Assembly (NCBI GenBank): GCA_017408825.1 | Contig: JAFQTX010000018.1 | Coordinates: forward strand, 62,001-126,000 | From: Alistipes sp. | Lineage (GTDB): Bacteria > Bacteroidota > Bacteroidia > Bacteroidales > Rikenellaceae | Length of the DNA: 64,000 nt | Direction of reading: 5' to 3' | Shown here: positions 33,855 to 41,664 of the stretch, in pieces | Position numbering within the stretch: the stretch's first letter is position 1 | How the letters are laid out: every line of letters begins with the position of its first letter | Position numbers and translations under genes: made by a program | Notes under the pieces: generated by a model | Told to the model about the DNA's origin: nothing | Database searches by the model: none | What the model saw: the letters and a program-made list of their open reading frames with translations, nothing else

Positions 33855-35024
33855 ATGTCGATACTCAATTATCTCCTCTTAGGACTAATATTCTGCCTTG
33901 CCCCTGCTGCTGTTTTATGGCTTTGTCGTCGTTTCCCGCTGCTCGACAAGATTGGCCCGATAATGATACTCTATGGCCTCGGCATTCTCCTCGGAAACAT
34001 TGGCTGGCATCCCGCCGAGATGCCCATAGCCCAGGAGATAGCCACCAGCGCAACAATACCCCTGGCCATACCCATGATGCTATTCGCCTGTCGCTTCACG
34101 CTTGGCGAGGCGAGTCTGCAACTCCGTGTCTGTATAAGCGGCTTTTTGTCGGTGTTTTTAGCTGTTGTCGTGGGATACGTGCTATTTGGCAAGCATCTGT
34201 CAGAGGGCGCTGAGATTGGTGGTATTATGTCGGGAATGTACACTGGTGGTATGGTCAATGCCGCAGCCCTTCAGGCGATATTCAAGGTTGAGGAGCAGGC
34301 ATATGTCATTATGTGTTCGTACGATATTGTGGTGTCGTTCCTATATCTTGTGTTCTTGGTATCGGTAGGTTATAAGCTGTTTCGTCGGATCTATGGCGAA
34401 CGTAGTCAAAAAACTCTCTCGGATAACGATCGTGCTGAACTTGAAAGACAGATTGCCGAGCAGAGCCGAAACCCATATGAGGGCCTGTGGAGCAAGCAGG
34501 GAGTGAAGGAGCTTGGTAAGATTGTTGGTGTCACGCTTATCCTTGTGGCGATCGCTGCCCTCTCAACACTCCCATTCTCGTCGGAGTGGTTTATGGTGGT
34601 ATTCATCCTTGTGCTCAGCACATTGGGTGTTGTGGCCTCGTTCTTTAAGCCCGTTCGTGAGCTTAAGCGTAGTTTCGATATAGGTATGTACCTCATATAT
34701 ATTTTCAGCATCGCCATGGCCTCGATGGCCGATTTCTCGCAGCTCAACCTCTCGGAGGGCCTTAACCAGATAGCCTTCCTCCTTGTTGCGGTCTTTGGCT
34801 CAACGCTGCTGCATGCGCTCTTATGTAAGATTATGCGCGTAGATGCCGACTCTATGGTGGCATCATCCGTAGCCTTTATTAACTCCCCACCCTTTGTGCC
34901 TATGATGGTCGTAGCCATGAAGAACAAGCAGGTGCTTATCGTGGGTCTGGGAGCTGGTATCGTAGGTTATGCGTTGGGTAATCATTTTGGAGTTTTAATG
35001 TCCACCCTCCTAAATTTCTTGTGA
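33855..35024 (+). CDS. DUF819 family membrane protein
   Basis: 389 residues with ten or so membrane helices and a hydrophilic loop around 180-215. It shows the family pattern LPLLDKIGPIMILYGLGILLGN at the N-terminus and MYTGGMVNAAAL near residue 133. DUF819 proteins are predicted transporters of unknown substrate, sometimes found with keto-acid metabolism. Monocistronic. Its TGA stop lies within the terminal repeat of element E3, so its last residues (LLNFL) may have been set by the element. Confidence 0.8.
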   Translation: MSILNYLLLGLIFCLAPAAVLWLCRRFPLLDKIGPIMILYGLGILLGNIGWHPAEMPIAQEIATSATIPLAIPMMLFACRFTLGEASLQLRVCISGFLSVFLAVVVGYVLFGKHLSEGAEIGGIMSGMYTGGMVNAAALQAIFKVEEQAYVIMCSYDIVVSFLYLVFLVSVGYKLFRRIYGERSQKTLSDNDRAELERQIAEQSRNPYEGLWSKQGVKELGKIVGVTLILVAIAALSTLPFSSEWFMVVFILVLSTLGVVASFFKPVRELKRSFDIGMYLIYIFSIAMASMADFSQLNLSEGLNQIAFLLVAVFGSTLLHALLCKIMRVDADSMVASSVAFINSPPFVPMMVVAMKNKQVLIVGLGAGIVGYALGNHFGVLMSTLLNFL

Positions 35025-35142
35025 TAAGGGGTCGATTGCGTTCCCTAACAAAAAATGCCACCAATGGGACGTACGCCAAGTACTACCCATCGGTGGCATT
35101 TTTGCCGAGTGTAGCACTCGGCACCCTTCTGACAAGAAATTT
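35011..35142 (+). repeat. Stop-codon hairpin element, copy E3 (after the DUF819 gene)
   Basis: TAAATTTCTTGTGATAAGGG at the left, CCCTTCTGACAAGAAATTT at the right. The cargo is a perfect 12-bp stem AAAAATGCCACC / GGTGGCATTTTT with an inner ATGGG/CCCAT stem and apical GTAC-GCCAA-GTAC, plus a second hairpin GCCGAGTG-TAG-CACTCGGC (35104-35122). Confidence 0.75.
35051..35104. terminator. Bidirectional terminator inside element E3
   Basis: Stem of 12 bp flanked by A5 on the left and T5 on the right, between convergent genes. Works on either strand by structure. Confidence 0.75.
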
Positions 35143-35270
35143 ACTTCTTGTGATGGCGGTTCTACTTCACCACCTCAATCCAAGGGGCGAGTGGGAAATA
35201 CGTCCAAGCATGTTCCATCCGCCCTTTCTCTTTATCGAGGCCACATTTAACCCCTTCTGACAAGAAATTT
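35138..35270 (+). repeat. Hairpin element unit R3 (tandem)
   Basis: Starts ATTTACTTCTTGTGATGG; core AGTGGGAAATACGTCCAAGC; ends CCCCTTCTGACAAGAAATTT. The junction with E3, ACAAGAAATTTACTTCTTGT, is itself a palindrome. Confidence 0.7.
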
Positions 35271-35395
35271 ATTTCTCGTGATAGTGGTGCTACTTCACCA
35301 CCTCAATCATTGGGCTGAATGGGAAATACGTCAAGTATGTCCCATCTAGCCCAACTCTTAATCGGCGGCAAATTAGCATCACTCTGACAAGAAAT
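35266..35395 (+). repeat. Hairpin element unit R4 (tandem)
   Basis: Nearly identical to R1 at 22603 (same CCTCAATCATTGGGCTGAAT stretch); two arrays 12.7 kb apart share the unit. Period from R3 is 128 bases. Confidence 0.75.
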
Positions 35396-35460
35396 TTGCT
35401 TATTGAAATAGTGGCGTATCAGCGGCGCTTTAGTCAAATGCCCGAATGGGAATACCTCCC
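35391..35460 (+). repeat. Decayed hairpin element unit R5
   Basis: Begins GACAAGAAATTTGCTTATTG, keeps ATGCCCGAATGGGAATAC, then loses its second half. The gap 35025-35551 is filled by E3, R3, R4, R5 and a terminator; no gene is seen. Confidence 0.5.
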
Positions 35461-35472
35461 CTCACCCCCCCC

Positions 35473-35509
35473 AAAAAAAAGCGGATGGACACATTAAGCA
35501 TCCATCCGC
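35473..35509 (-). terminator. Intrinsic terminator of the 936-residue lipoprotein gene
   Basis: On the minus strand GCGGATGGA / TCCATCCGC (9 bp) followed by eight T; 43 bases after the stop. Confidence 0.85.
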
Positions 35510-35551
35510 CATTTTGATCAAGTGTCAATGTGGACACCCTATCTCAAGCGA

Positions 35552-38362
35552 TTACTTCGCAGGGAAGTCAAAGCCGTAAGTCTGCTTGAAGAGCTTGCGA
35601 ACACGTGCGTGGTAAGCCTCCTCAGAGTTATCAATAGGAGTCTCACGTACGTTGCGTGTGCGTACCTTCTTAGGATCAATAGTAAGTGGTGTCATTGAGT
35701 ATGTACGCTGCTTAGCAACAGGTGCCTCGCCGAATGACTCAACGCTCTGAACATTGGCCTTACCTACTGAAGTGTTAGCCTTAGCTGCCTGAGTAGATGC
35801 GCCCTTACGCTTAAGAACAACATCACCATTGACACGTGGGTTGAGTGGAGTAGCCATACCATACTGGAGCTGTGCTACGCAAGGATAGTAGATCTCTGTA
35901 GCGTCGTTACCCGCAGTATCCTTATAGTTGTAGACAATAGGCTTGATAGTCAATGTGTTGCCGTCCTCTGATACCTCTACAGGGAACTTAGAATCGCATA
36001 TAAGCTCGCCCTTCTCGTTGTAAACAGGAGAGCCCATGTATGACTTCTCGCCTACGGCCAACATATAGAATGTGTAGTCCATACCGAAGTAGAATGTAGA
36101 CATTGGGAACTCACGCTCAATGTTGATAGGCAACCATACGTTACCCTCGCTGTCAATCTCAAGGTTCCACTTTGGACCGAAGTCGTAGAACATGTCAGCA
36201 ACGGTAGCAGAAGAGAACTCATCAGAGATAAAGAGGTCGTAAGGAGTCTGTACTACGTTAAGCATGTATGCAGGATCTGCGAAGTTGAAGCCGAGGCACA
36301 AGAGGCGGTTGAAGCCACGTGTACGGTTGTTGTAGTCCTTAGCCAATGTTACGAACTCCTCGTAAAGCTCATCGGTCTTATCACGGTTGATGCCCCACTC
36401 CTCATAGATGTCGTAAACCTCTGATGGGAGTGTTTCAGGATACTCGATACCTGAAGCAATCTTTACTGGTGAAGTGTAGCTACCTGCATCCTTCCAGTAA
36501 CCCTCCTCTGTCTCGGTGGCATTAATCCACTGCTTCATAGGAGCTGTTGCCTCCCACTCGCCGCAGAGTGTAGTGAATAGGTCAGAGTTTACACGTACAG
36601 GGTAGTTAGCCTTAGGAGTAGTACACTCAGCAACAGCCTGTGAGCCAGGAGTATCAGGGTTGTTGCCTGAGCCCTCCCAGTTGTAAACGAGCATTGCAAG
36701 ACGTGTTGTAGCATTCTCGCGGCTTGAGATTGAGAAGTTGAAGCCTGCCTCAGAGTTAATCTGCTCAATAGCGGTCCTGTCTACGTGAAGTGGGTTACCC
36801 ATCTCCTGGAGCAATTGTGTGTATGAGTAGTCCTTAAGAACCTGGTCAAACTCACGAACGTAGTTACATGCGAAGTAAGCCTCAGTGATAGGGTTGTTGA
36901 GGTCTGGATTCTTGATGTTGAATGTTACAATGTAAGGATCGTTGCTCTCAATAGGAGTAATCACTACGTCAGGCTTTGGAAGTGTTACCTCAGGCATAGT
37001 GAATGTGAATGAGTTGAAGCACTGCTTAGTACCATCGTTGTCGCCAATACCTGCTACCAAAACACGAATCTGCTGGCCAGCCAAGCCCTTGGTATCAACG
37101 AACCAGTCGTCCTTAAGCCACTGCTCGGTAACGCCACTGCCGGCATCTGTGCCAAATGTCATCATAGCGAAGTATGAGCCTACGAACCAACGAAGATACT
37201 CCTCGTTGTTGTCAAGCAATGGCATCACGTTGTTCTGATACTCGCTCTCGGTGCAGATGAAGTAGTTGTAGAAGAGTACATCGTCCGAAGGTGTGAAGGT
37301 GATACAAGCATCAATAGGAGTCTTGTCTGTAACCTTAATCTCTACATTGCCTTCCATAGTCTCAGGCTCAAGAGTGTTGATATAGAGCTTCTCGTAGTAG
37401 CCTGTCCAATACTTCTCGGGATCGTAGCTGTCAGGGTTGTTCTTTGCCTCCTCAACCCAACGCTTCCAGTCGTACATAGGCATATAGTAGCCAGCAGACC
37501 AACCTGCAGGGTATGACCAGATTGCATTTTCAAGATAGTTTAGGTATTCGGGATCATCCTCGCTGGCGCTTACGGTCTTAACCTCGCCGTCCATGTAAAC
37601 AACAACCTCGTCGGGGTCGTCCATATAGCCGTACTCGCCAATGAGGAATACGCCAGGCTCACCAGGAACCTTTGGATCGGCATATCCAGCACCATTCTCG
37701 ATTAGGTTGCCATCCTCATCACGCTCGTAGCTGTAGTACTCGTCGTAGCGCACGGTCTTATCCTCAGTGGTGAACTGCTGAGCGTTGTAGAGCAACATGT
37801 CAATCTCCATACCACCCTCAATCTTAGAGTAGTTGTACATTGGAAGTGACGATGTAGAGTAGCGCAAGGCGTTGCCACGCTCCTTAACCTCCTCTGGTAT
37901 CTGTACGTGGATAGCAAAGCCATCGAGCTTGCGCTCTACAATGGTAAGTACGTCGTCGCCATAACCTGTTGTTGTGAACTCTGCGCACTTAACATCGCCG
38001 AAGAAGTCGTTGTTAGCATTGCGGAATGCGAAGTAGTACTTGTAGGTAGTGTTTGGCTCAAGACCCTGAATCTTAATCTCCTTGGTAGTAACTACGTCGG
38101 TAGCCTCGATTGTGACCTTCTCGCCTGCTACAAAGATTGCAGCAGCGTCGATAGCATCCTCACGCTGGATGTAGGCATACTCCTTGATGCCCTCGGTCTT
38201 GACGGTGATCGTAGCACCATTAGGCGTAATGTCGCCTACTGTTACCTCTGCCGATGTGTTGCCACCCTTGCCATCTTCGACATTGTCGGGTGTACAAGCA
38301 CTTATTGCAAAGCCAGCCACAAGTGCCACGGCAGCAATAAGATAGTGTTTTAGGTTTTTCAT
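35552..38362 (-). CDS. Large modular lipoprotein
   Basis: 936 residues. Signal peptide with lipobox ISAC (Cys about 23). An FN3-like domain (about 38-132, ending ...YKYYFAFRN..FTTT) begins the mature protein. A long region follows with at least two more beta-sandwich-like modules (about 340-470; 470-590), then a mixed region with many Tyr/Trp (about 590-850), and a Lys/Arg/Gln-rich tail after 860. I recognise no enzyme motif or named family for the C-terminal half. Surface or periplasmic; a role in glycan or host-protein binding is only a guess. Own promoter (38428-38435) and terminator. Confidence 0.7.
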   Translation of the reverse strand: MKNLKHYLIAAVALVAGFAISACTPDNVEDGKGGNTSAEVTVGDITPNGATITVKTEGIKEYAYIQREDAIDAAAIFVAGEKVTIEATDVVTTKEIKIQGLEPNTTYKYYFAFRNANNDFFGDVKCAEFTTTGYGDDVLTIVERKLDGFAIHVQIPEEVKERGNALRYSTSSLPMYNYSKIEGGMEIDMLLYNAQQFTTEDKTVRYDEYYSYERDEDGNLIENGAGYADPKVPGEPGVFLIGEYGYMDDPDEVVVYMDGEVKTVSASEDDPEYLNYLENAIWSYPAGWSAGYYMPMYDWKRWVEEAKNNPDSYDPEKYWTGYYEKLYINTLEPETMEGNVEIKVTDKTPIDACITFTPSDDVLFYNYFICTESEYQNNVMPLLDNNEEYLRWFVGSYFAMMTFGTDAGSGVTEQWLKDDWFVDTKGLAGQQIRVLVAGIGDNDGTKQCFNSFTFTMPEVTLPKPDVVITPIESNDPYIVTFNIKNPDLNNPITEAYFACNYVREFDQVLKDYSYTQLLQEMGNPLHVDRTAIEQINSEAGFNFSISSRENATTRLAMLVYNWEGSGNNPDTPGSQAVAECTTPKANYPVRVNSDLFTTLCGEWEATAPMKQWINATETEEGYWKDAGSYTSPVKIASGIEYPETLPSEVYDIYEEWGINRDKTDELYEEFVTLAKDYNNRTRGFNRLLCLGFNFADPAYMLNVVQTPYDLFISDEFSSATVADMFYDFGPKWNLEIDSEGNVWLPINIEREFPMSTFYFGMDYTFYMLAVGEKSYMGSPVYNEKGELICDSKFPVEVSEDGNTLTIKPIVYNYKDTAGNDATEIYYPCVAQLQYGMATPLNPRVNGDVVLKRKGASTQAAKANTSVGKANVQSVESFGEAPVAKQRTYSMTPLTIDPKKVRTRNVRETPIDNSEEAYHARVRKLFKQTYGFDFPAK

Positions 38363-38427
38363 AAAGTAAGTGTAAAATGTTATTAATTATGTGTGTTTGT
38401 TGCGTAGTTGTGCAATCTAAGCATCTG

Positions 38428-38435
38428 CAAATGTA
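38428..38435 (-). promoter_or_regulatory. -7 box for the 936-residue lipoprotein gene
   Basis: TACATTTG on the minus strand, 66 bases before the ATG. The remaining gap to 38603 is AT-rich and shows only a short dyad (CACCTTACAGGTG) at about 38459-38471. Confidence 0.5.
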
Positions 38436-38603
38436 TAAATAATTTGTGACATAGCTACACCTTACAGGTGTTTTATTTGCATATTTTGGTATTTTATTGC
38501 ATAATTTCTTTGTCGCCACAACGATGTATAATACAGTCAATTATATCCTATATTCAAGATGTGTGGCAATGTGGTTTTATTGCCTTTTTATAGGGGGCTA
38601 TAC

Positions 38604-38639
38604 AACAAAAGCCACCCTGAACTCTCGCTCAGGATGGCT
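38604..38639 (-). terminator. Intrinsic terminator after the PepSY-like genes
   Basis: Stem AGCCACCCTGA / TCAGGATGGCT (one C/A mismatch) followed on the minus strand by TTTTGTTGT. Confidence 0.75.
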
Positions 38640-38685
38640 CAAATAAATGGAGTATTTCTATCTACAAACTACCCATTGCTAATTG

Positions 38686-39174
38686 CTAAAGGTAGTAGTA
38701 TACGTTGTCGTAGTTATCAACCTCTACCCAGCGACGCAGAAGCTCTCCATCGGGCGAGTAATCAAGATAGACATCTACCAGCACTCCATCCTCGACCTGC
38801 TCAATCTCGATGAAGTATACATCCTCAGCGCCATTGCGCTCGATCCAGCGTACGCTATCTACGGGTGTTTGTGTTCCCCAGGCACTCTCAAATGCCGAGC
38901 GTACCTCGTCGGGAAGCTCCGAGTAGGAGATTGCATACTCGGTGAGCACCCAGTTGCCCGACTTGGTGAACCAAGCCTCGCAGTCGTTCGACACGCCAGG
39001 AAGCTTAAACTCTGCAACACGATGTCCTCGCTCACGCTCCCACTCCACATCTACGGCATTGGGGTAGGCGTTGTGGAACGACTCCGCAAGCGTTGCTGGT
39101 GGGGTGAAATCATCGTTACACCCTACGGCAAAGAGGCCAACGACCATTGCCATAATAATATACATCTTTCTCAT
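38686..39174 (-). CDS. PepSY-like lipoprotein (DUF2874)
   Basis: 162 residues with lipobox FAVGC (Cys about 19). Two PepSY-like repeats of the beta-lactamase-inhibitor-like fold are visible (about 30-85 and 95-155): each has an alpha helix with A-x-x-S-F-H-N-A-Y-P-N-A or V-R-S-A-F-E-S-A-W-G, then strands with V-E-W-E-R and W-V-E-V-D-N-Y-D. Such proteins are common periplasmic/outer-membrane partners in Bacteroidota, with no fixed role; protease inhibition or binding has been proposed for PepSY domains. Second gene after the paralogue at 39227. Confidence 0.8.
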   Translation of the reverse strand: MRKMYIIMAMVVGLFAVGCNDDFTPPATLAESFHNAYPNAVDVEWERERGHRVAEFKLPGVSNDCEAWFTKSGNWVLTEYAISYSELPDEVRSAFESAWGTQTPVDSVRWIERNGAEDVYFIEIEQVEDGVLVDVYLDYSPDGELLRRWVEVDNYDNVYYYL

Positions 39175-39226
39175 AACCTTTCTAATCTGTTAAATTAATA
39201 ATATTGGACACACCGATATTTCTCAA

Positions 39227-39682
39227 TTAGTCATCGATGTCGATGAGCTTATATGCTTTGTTGAACGTCAGCTCGAGACCTCCCGAAATCTTAACCTCCC
39301 ACTCGCCATGCTCACGGTTAATCTCTGTGATCTTGGCCTCGGGGTAGTGCTTCTTAACGTAGTCGGCAATCTTATCGGGAACGAGTGCTCGGGGAACAGC
39401 GTCGTAGCGACACTTGACATCCTCCCATGTGCCATCGCCCTTAAACTCCACCTTAGCGCCACTCTCGAAAATAACCTTATACTCCTTCGACATAAGGTCC
39501 TCGTCGAGGATTACGCTTGTAACCTTATCCTTCGAGAAGTGCTTGTCGATAAACTGCTTTGCCGCCTCTGGAAGCTCCTTATACTCTATGGGGCGGTCGT
39601 CGTCGAATATTGCTCGTGCCGAGCAGGGCGTTACTGCTACCACCAGTAGCAAGGTAACTGCGAATGTTAGAATCTTTTTCAT
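39227..39682 (-). CDS. PepSY-like exported protein (DUF2874)
   Basis: 151 residues. N-terminal signal peptide (about 1-24, cleavage near CSARA), then two PepSY-like repeats (I-E-Y-K-E-L-P-E-A-A-K-Q-F-I-D-K-H-F helix; later P-D-K-I-A-D-Y-V-K-K-H-Y-P helix, each followed by beta strands with K-V-E-F-K-G-D-G-T-W). Paralogue of the neighbouring lipoprotein gene 52 bases downstream, likely in one transcript from the promoter at 39768-39797. Confidence 0.82.
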   Translation of the reverse strand: MKKILTFAVTLLLVVAVTPCSARAIFDDDRPIEYKELPEAAKQFIDKHFSKDKVTSVILDEDLMSKEYKVIFESGAKVEFKGDGTWEDVKCRYDAVPRALVPDKIADYVKKHYPEAKITEINREHGEWEVKISGGLELTFNKAYKLIDIDD

Positions 39683-39767
39683 AATCTAAAATGTGTTTAC
39701 GTCTTTTCTGTTGCAATAATTGTGCTTATATAACGCAGGTAAATGTAAAAACCATATACCTACGGTG

Positions 39768-39797
39768 CAAAGATATAAAAAATATTTTGTTTGCAAA
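39768..39797 (-). promoter_or_regulatory. Promoter of the PepSY-like pair
   Basis: Minus strand TTTG (39797-39794), 18 bases, TATCTTTG (39775-39768). Confidence 0.65.
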
Positions 39798-39855
39798 TAT
39801 TAATGGTTAAAAACATTTAATTAATGGTTTTTTTATTCTTCATATCTACTTGTAT

Positions 39856-39886
39856 AAAAAAGTGGAGAACATCGCTGCCCTCCACT
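39856..39886 (-). terminator. Intrinsic terminator of the tamB-to-trmD block
   Basis: Minus strand AGTGGAG / CTCCACT (7 bp) followed by TTTTTT, 22 bases after the trmD stop. Confidence 0.7.
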
Positions 39887-39908
39887 ACTATATTATATAT
39901 ATGTATGC

Positions 39909-40586
39909 CTACTCCTCGATAAGGTCGGGGCGCAGGGCCTTGGTGCGGGCATAGGCCTGCTCGTCCTGCCACTTTTCGATCTGGGCAAAGTTGCCCGAGA
40001 GCAGTACCTCGGGGACCTTCCAGCCGTTGAACTCCGCAGGGCGGGTGTATACCGGAGGGGCAAGCAGATTATCCTGAAAGCAGTCCGTGAGTGCCGAGGC
40101 CTCGTCGCCAATAGCACCTGGGATGATGCGCACAACAGAGTCGGCGATGACGCATGCGGCAAGCTCACCACCCGTAAGCACATAGTCGCCAATAGATATC
40201 TCACGTGTGATAAGGTGCTCACGTATGCGGTAGTCGATACCCTTATAGTGGCCACAAAGGATGATAATGTTCTTCATCAGCGACAGACGGTTTGCCTCGT
40301 GCTGGTTGTAGGTTATGCCGTCGGGTGAGGTGAAGATAATCTCGTCGTACTCACGCTCGCTCTTCAGTTTCTCGATGCAGCGAAACACTGGCTCGATCTT
40401 CATAACCATACCCGCCTCGCCACCAAAGGGGTAGTCGTCCACCGTGCGACGCTTGTCATCGGTGTAGTCACGTAGGTTGTGAACGTATATCTCGGCGTAG
40501 CCCGACTCCTGGGCACGCTTCAATATAGACTCGTTAAGGGGCGATGCCAATAACTCGGGCACCACCGTGATAATATCTATGCGCAT
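39909..40586 (-). CDS. trmD: tRNA (guanine37-N1)-methyltransferase
   Basis: 225 residues, the bacterial SPOUT enzyme that methylates G37 next to the anticodon using SAM, preventing frameshifts. The trefoil-knot motifs are in order: [13 protein letters not shown] (about 55-67), the [11 protein letters not shown] segment, and [15 protein letters not shown] with [16 protein letters not shown] near the C-terminus. Last gene of the leftward block; 4 bases after the MBL gene. Usually clustered with rpsP/rimM/rplS, but here with envelope genes, as often in this phylum. Confidence 0.95.
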   Translation of the reverse strand: MRIDIITVVPELLASPLNESILKRAQESGYAEIYVHNLRDYTDDKRRTVDDYPFGGEAGMVMKIEPVFRCIEKLKSEREYDEIIFTSPDGITYNQHEANRLSLMKNIIILCGHYKGIDYRIREHLITREISIGDYVLTGGELAACVIADSVVRIIPGAIGDEASALTDCFQDNLLAPPVYTRPAEFNGWKVPEVLLSGNFAQIEKWQDEQAYARTKALRPDLIEE

Positions 40587-40589
40587 AGC

Positions 40590-41252
40590 CTAACCCTTGT
40601 AGTTAATCTCGTTGTTGAGCACCTCGACGATAAATGGGTTGTATAGCACCTCATGGCCGATGGTAGACTCTCCCTCGTGACCAGGGTAGATGGTCACATC
40701 ATCGCCCAGGGGTACAAGCTGCTCGAGGATTGAACGCATAATCCACGAATAGTCGCCACCAGGAAGGTCCGTGCGACCGATGCTCTCACGAAATAGCGTG
40801 TCGCCCGTAAATAGTGACTTTGTGCCTTCGTCGTAGAGCGATACGTGGCCTGGGGTATGTCCTGGGGTCTTGATAACACGCAGTGTGGTGTTGCCAAACT
40901 TTAGCTCGTCGCACTTGTCGAGGTCGATATCAATCTCGGGCACAGGGTTACACTGTAGACCATACATTGTCGATGGCTGGCGTGACATAAGGAAGTCATC
41001 TTTCGACGAGCAGGCGAACTTTGCACCATACTCCTCGCATAGGAACTTCACGCCACCAGTATGGTCGAAGTGACCGTGGGTATTCACCGCCATCACTGGC
41101 TTTAATCCACGTGCCTCGATCATCTCGGCAAGGATGCGGTTCTCGCTGTTAGCCATATTTCCTGCATCAATGATGATGCACTCCTTAGTCTCGTCCCACA
41201 CAAGGTAGGTATTCTCTCTGAGAGGGTTGAAAACTACTCGTTTAATCTCCAT
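40590..41252 (-). CDS. Metallo-beta-lactamase-fold hydrolase (glyoxalase II-like)
   Basis: 220 residues. Metal motif THGHFDHTGG (about 59-68, HxHxDH), then HTPGHVSLY (His about 131-139), a mid Asp (FTGDTLF, about 148-154) and the final PGHEG His; together the six binuclear zinc ligands. Like GloB or YcbL hydrolases it probably cleaves thioesters such as S-lactoylglutathione-type adducts; substrate unproven. Followed by trmD after 4 bases. Confidence 0.88.
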   Translation of the reverse strand: MEIKRVVFNPLRENTYLVWDETKECIIIDAGNMANSENRILAEMIEARGLKPVMAVNTHGHFDHTGGVKFLCEEYGAKFACSSKDDFLMSRQPSTMYGLQCNPVPEIDIDLDKCDELKFGNTTLRVIKTPGHTPGHVSLYDEGTKSLFTGDTLFRESIGRTDLPGGDYSWIMRSILEQLVPLGDDVTIYPGHEGESTIGHEVLYNPFIVEVLNNEINYKG

Positions 41253-41263
41253 AGTCTTAGGTT

Positions 41264-41662
41264 TTATTCGATAACAGCCTTGATGGTGACACGCTTAGTG
41301 CCACTCTTGGCCGTAGAAAATATCTGCATCACTCTGAGGTATTGTCCTTCGGGTGCCTTGGCAGGGTTCATCGTAATAGTGATATAGCGATGCTCGCCAG
41401 GGAGCATCTTGCCACGCTCATACTCTACCGTTGTGCACGAACAGCTCGTGCGCACCTCGGTGATCACCAACGGCAGGTCGCCCGTGTTGGTGTACTTTAG
41501 GCGTACGATCTGTCTGTCGTCATCCTGCGATAGTGTGCCAAGATCTATAATCGCCGTCGAGAGCTCAATATCTGCCCCCTCGGGCTGTGAGGCAACGACA
41601 CCACGTAGACCTACGACGCTGAGTAGCGCTATTGCGGTCAATACTCTGAGAAATGCCTTCAT
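41264..41662 (-). CDS. DUF1573 exported protein
   Basis: 132 residues. Signal peptide (about 1-25), then one Ig-like beta-sandwich with the DUF1573 pattern ELSTAIIDLGTLSQDDD ... LKYTNTGDLPLVITEVRTSCSCTTVEY (a conserved CSCT). DUF1573 proteins in Bacteroidota are periplasmic and of unknown role. It sits inside the TonB block, 2 bases after tonB, so may be part of the same envelope operon. Confidence 0.88.
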   Translation of the reverse strand: MKAFLRVLTAIALLSVVGLRGVVASQPEGADIELSTAIIDLGTLSQDDDRQIVRLKYTNTGDLPLVITEVRTSCSCTTVEYERGKMLPGEHRYITITMNPAKAPEGQYLRVMQIFSTAKSGTKRVTIKAVIE

Positions 41663-41664
41663 TG

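Noticed and set aside
22474..35460. Hairpin arrays considered as integron attC cassettes
   Set aside because: No ORFs between sites, no integrase in the window, and the terminal repeats do not show attC R'/R'' boxes.
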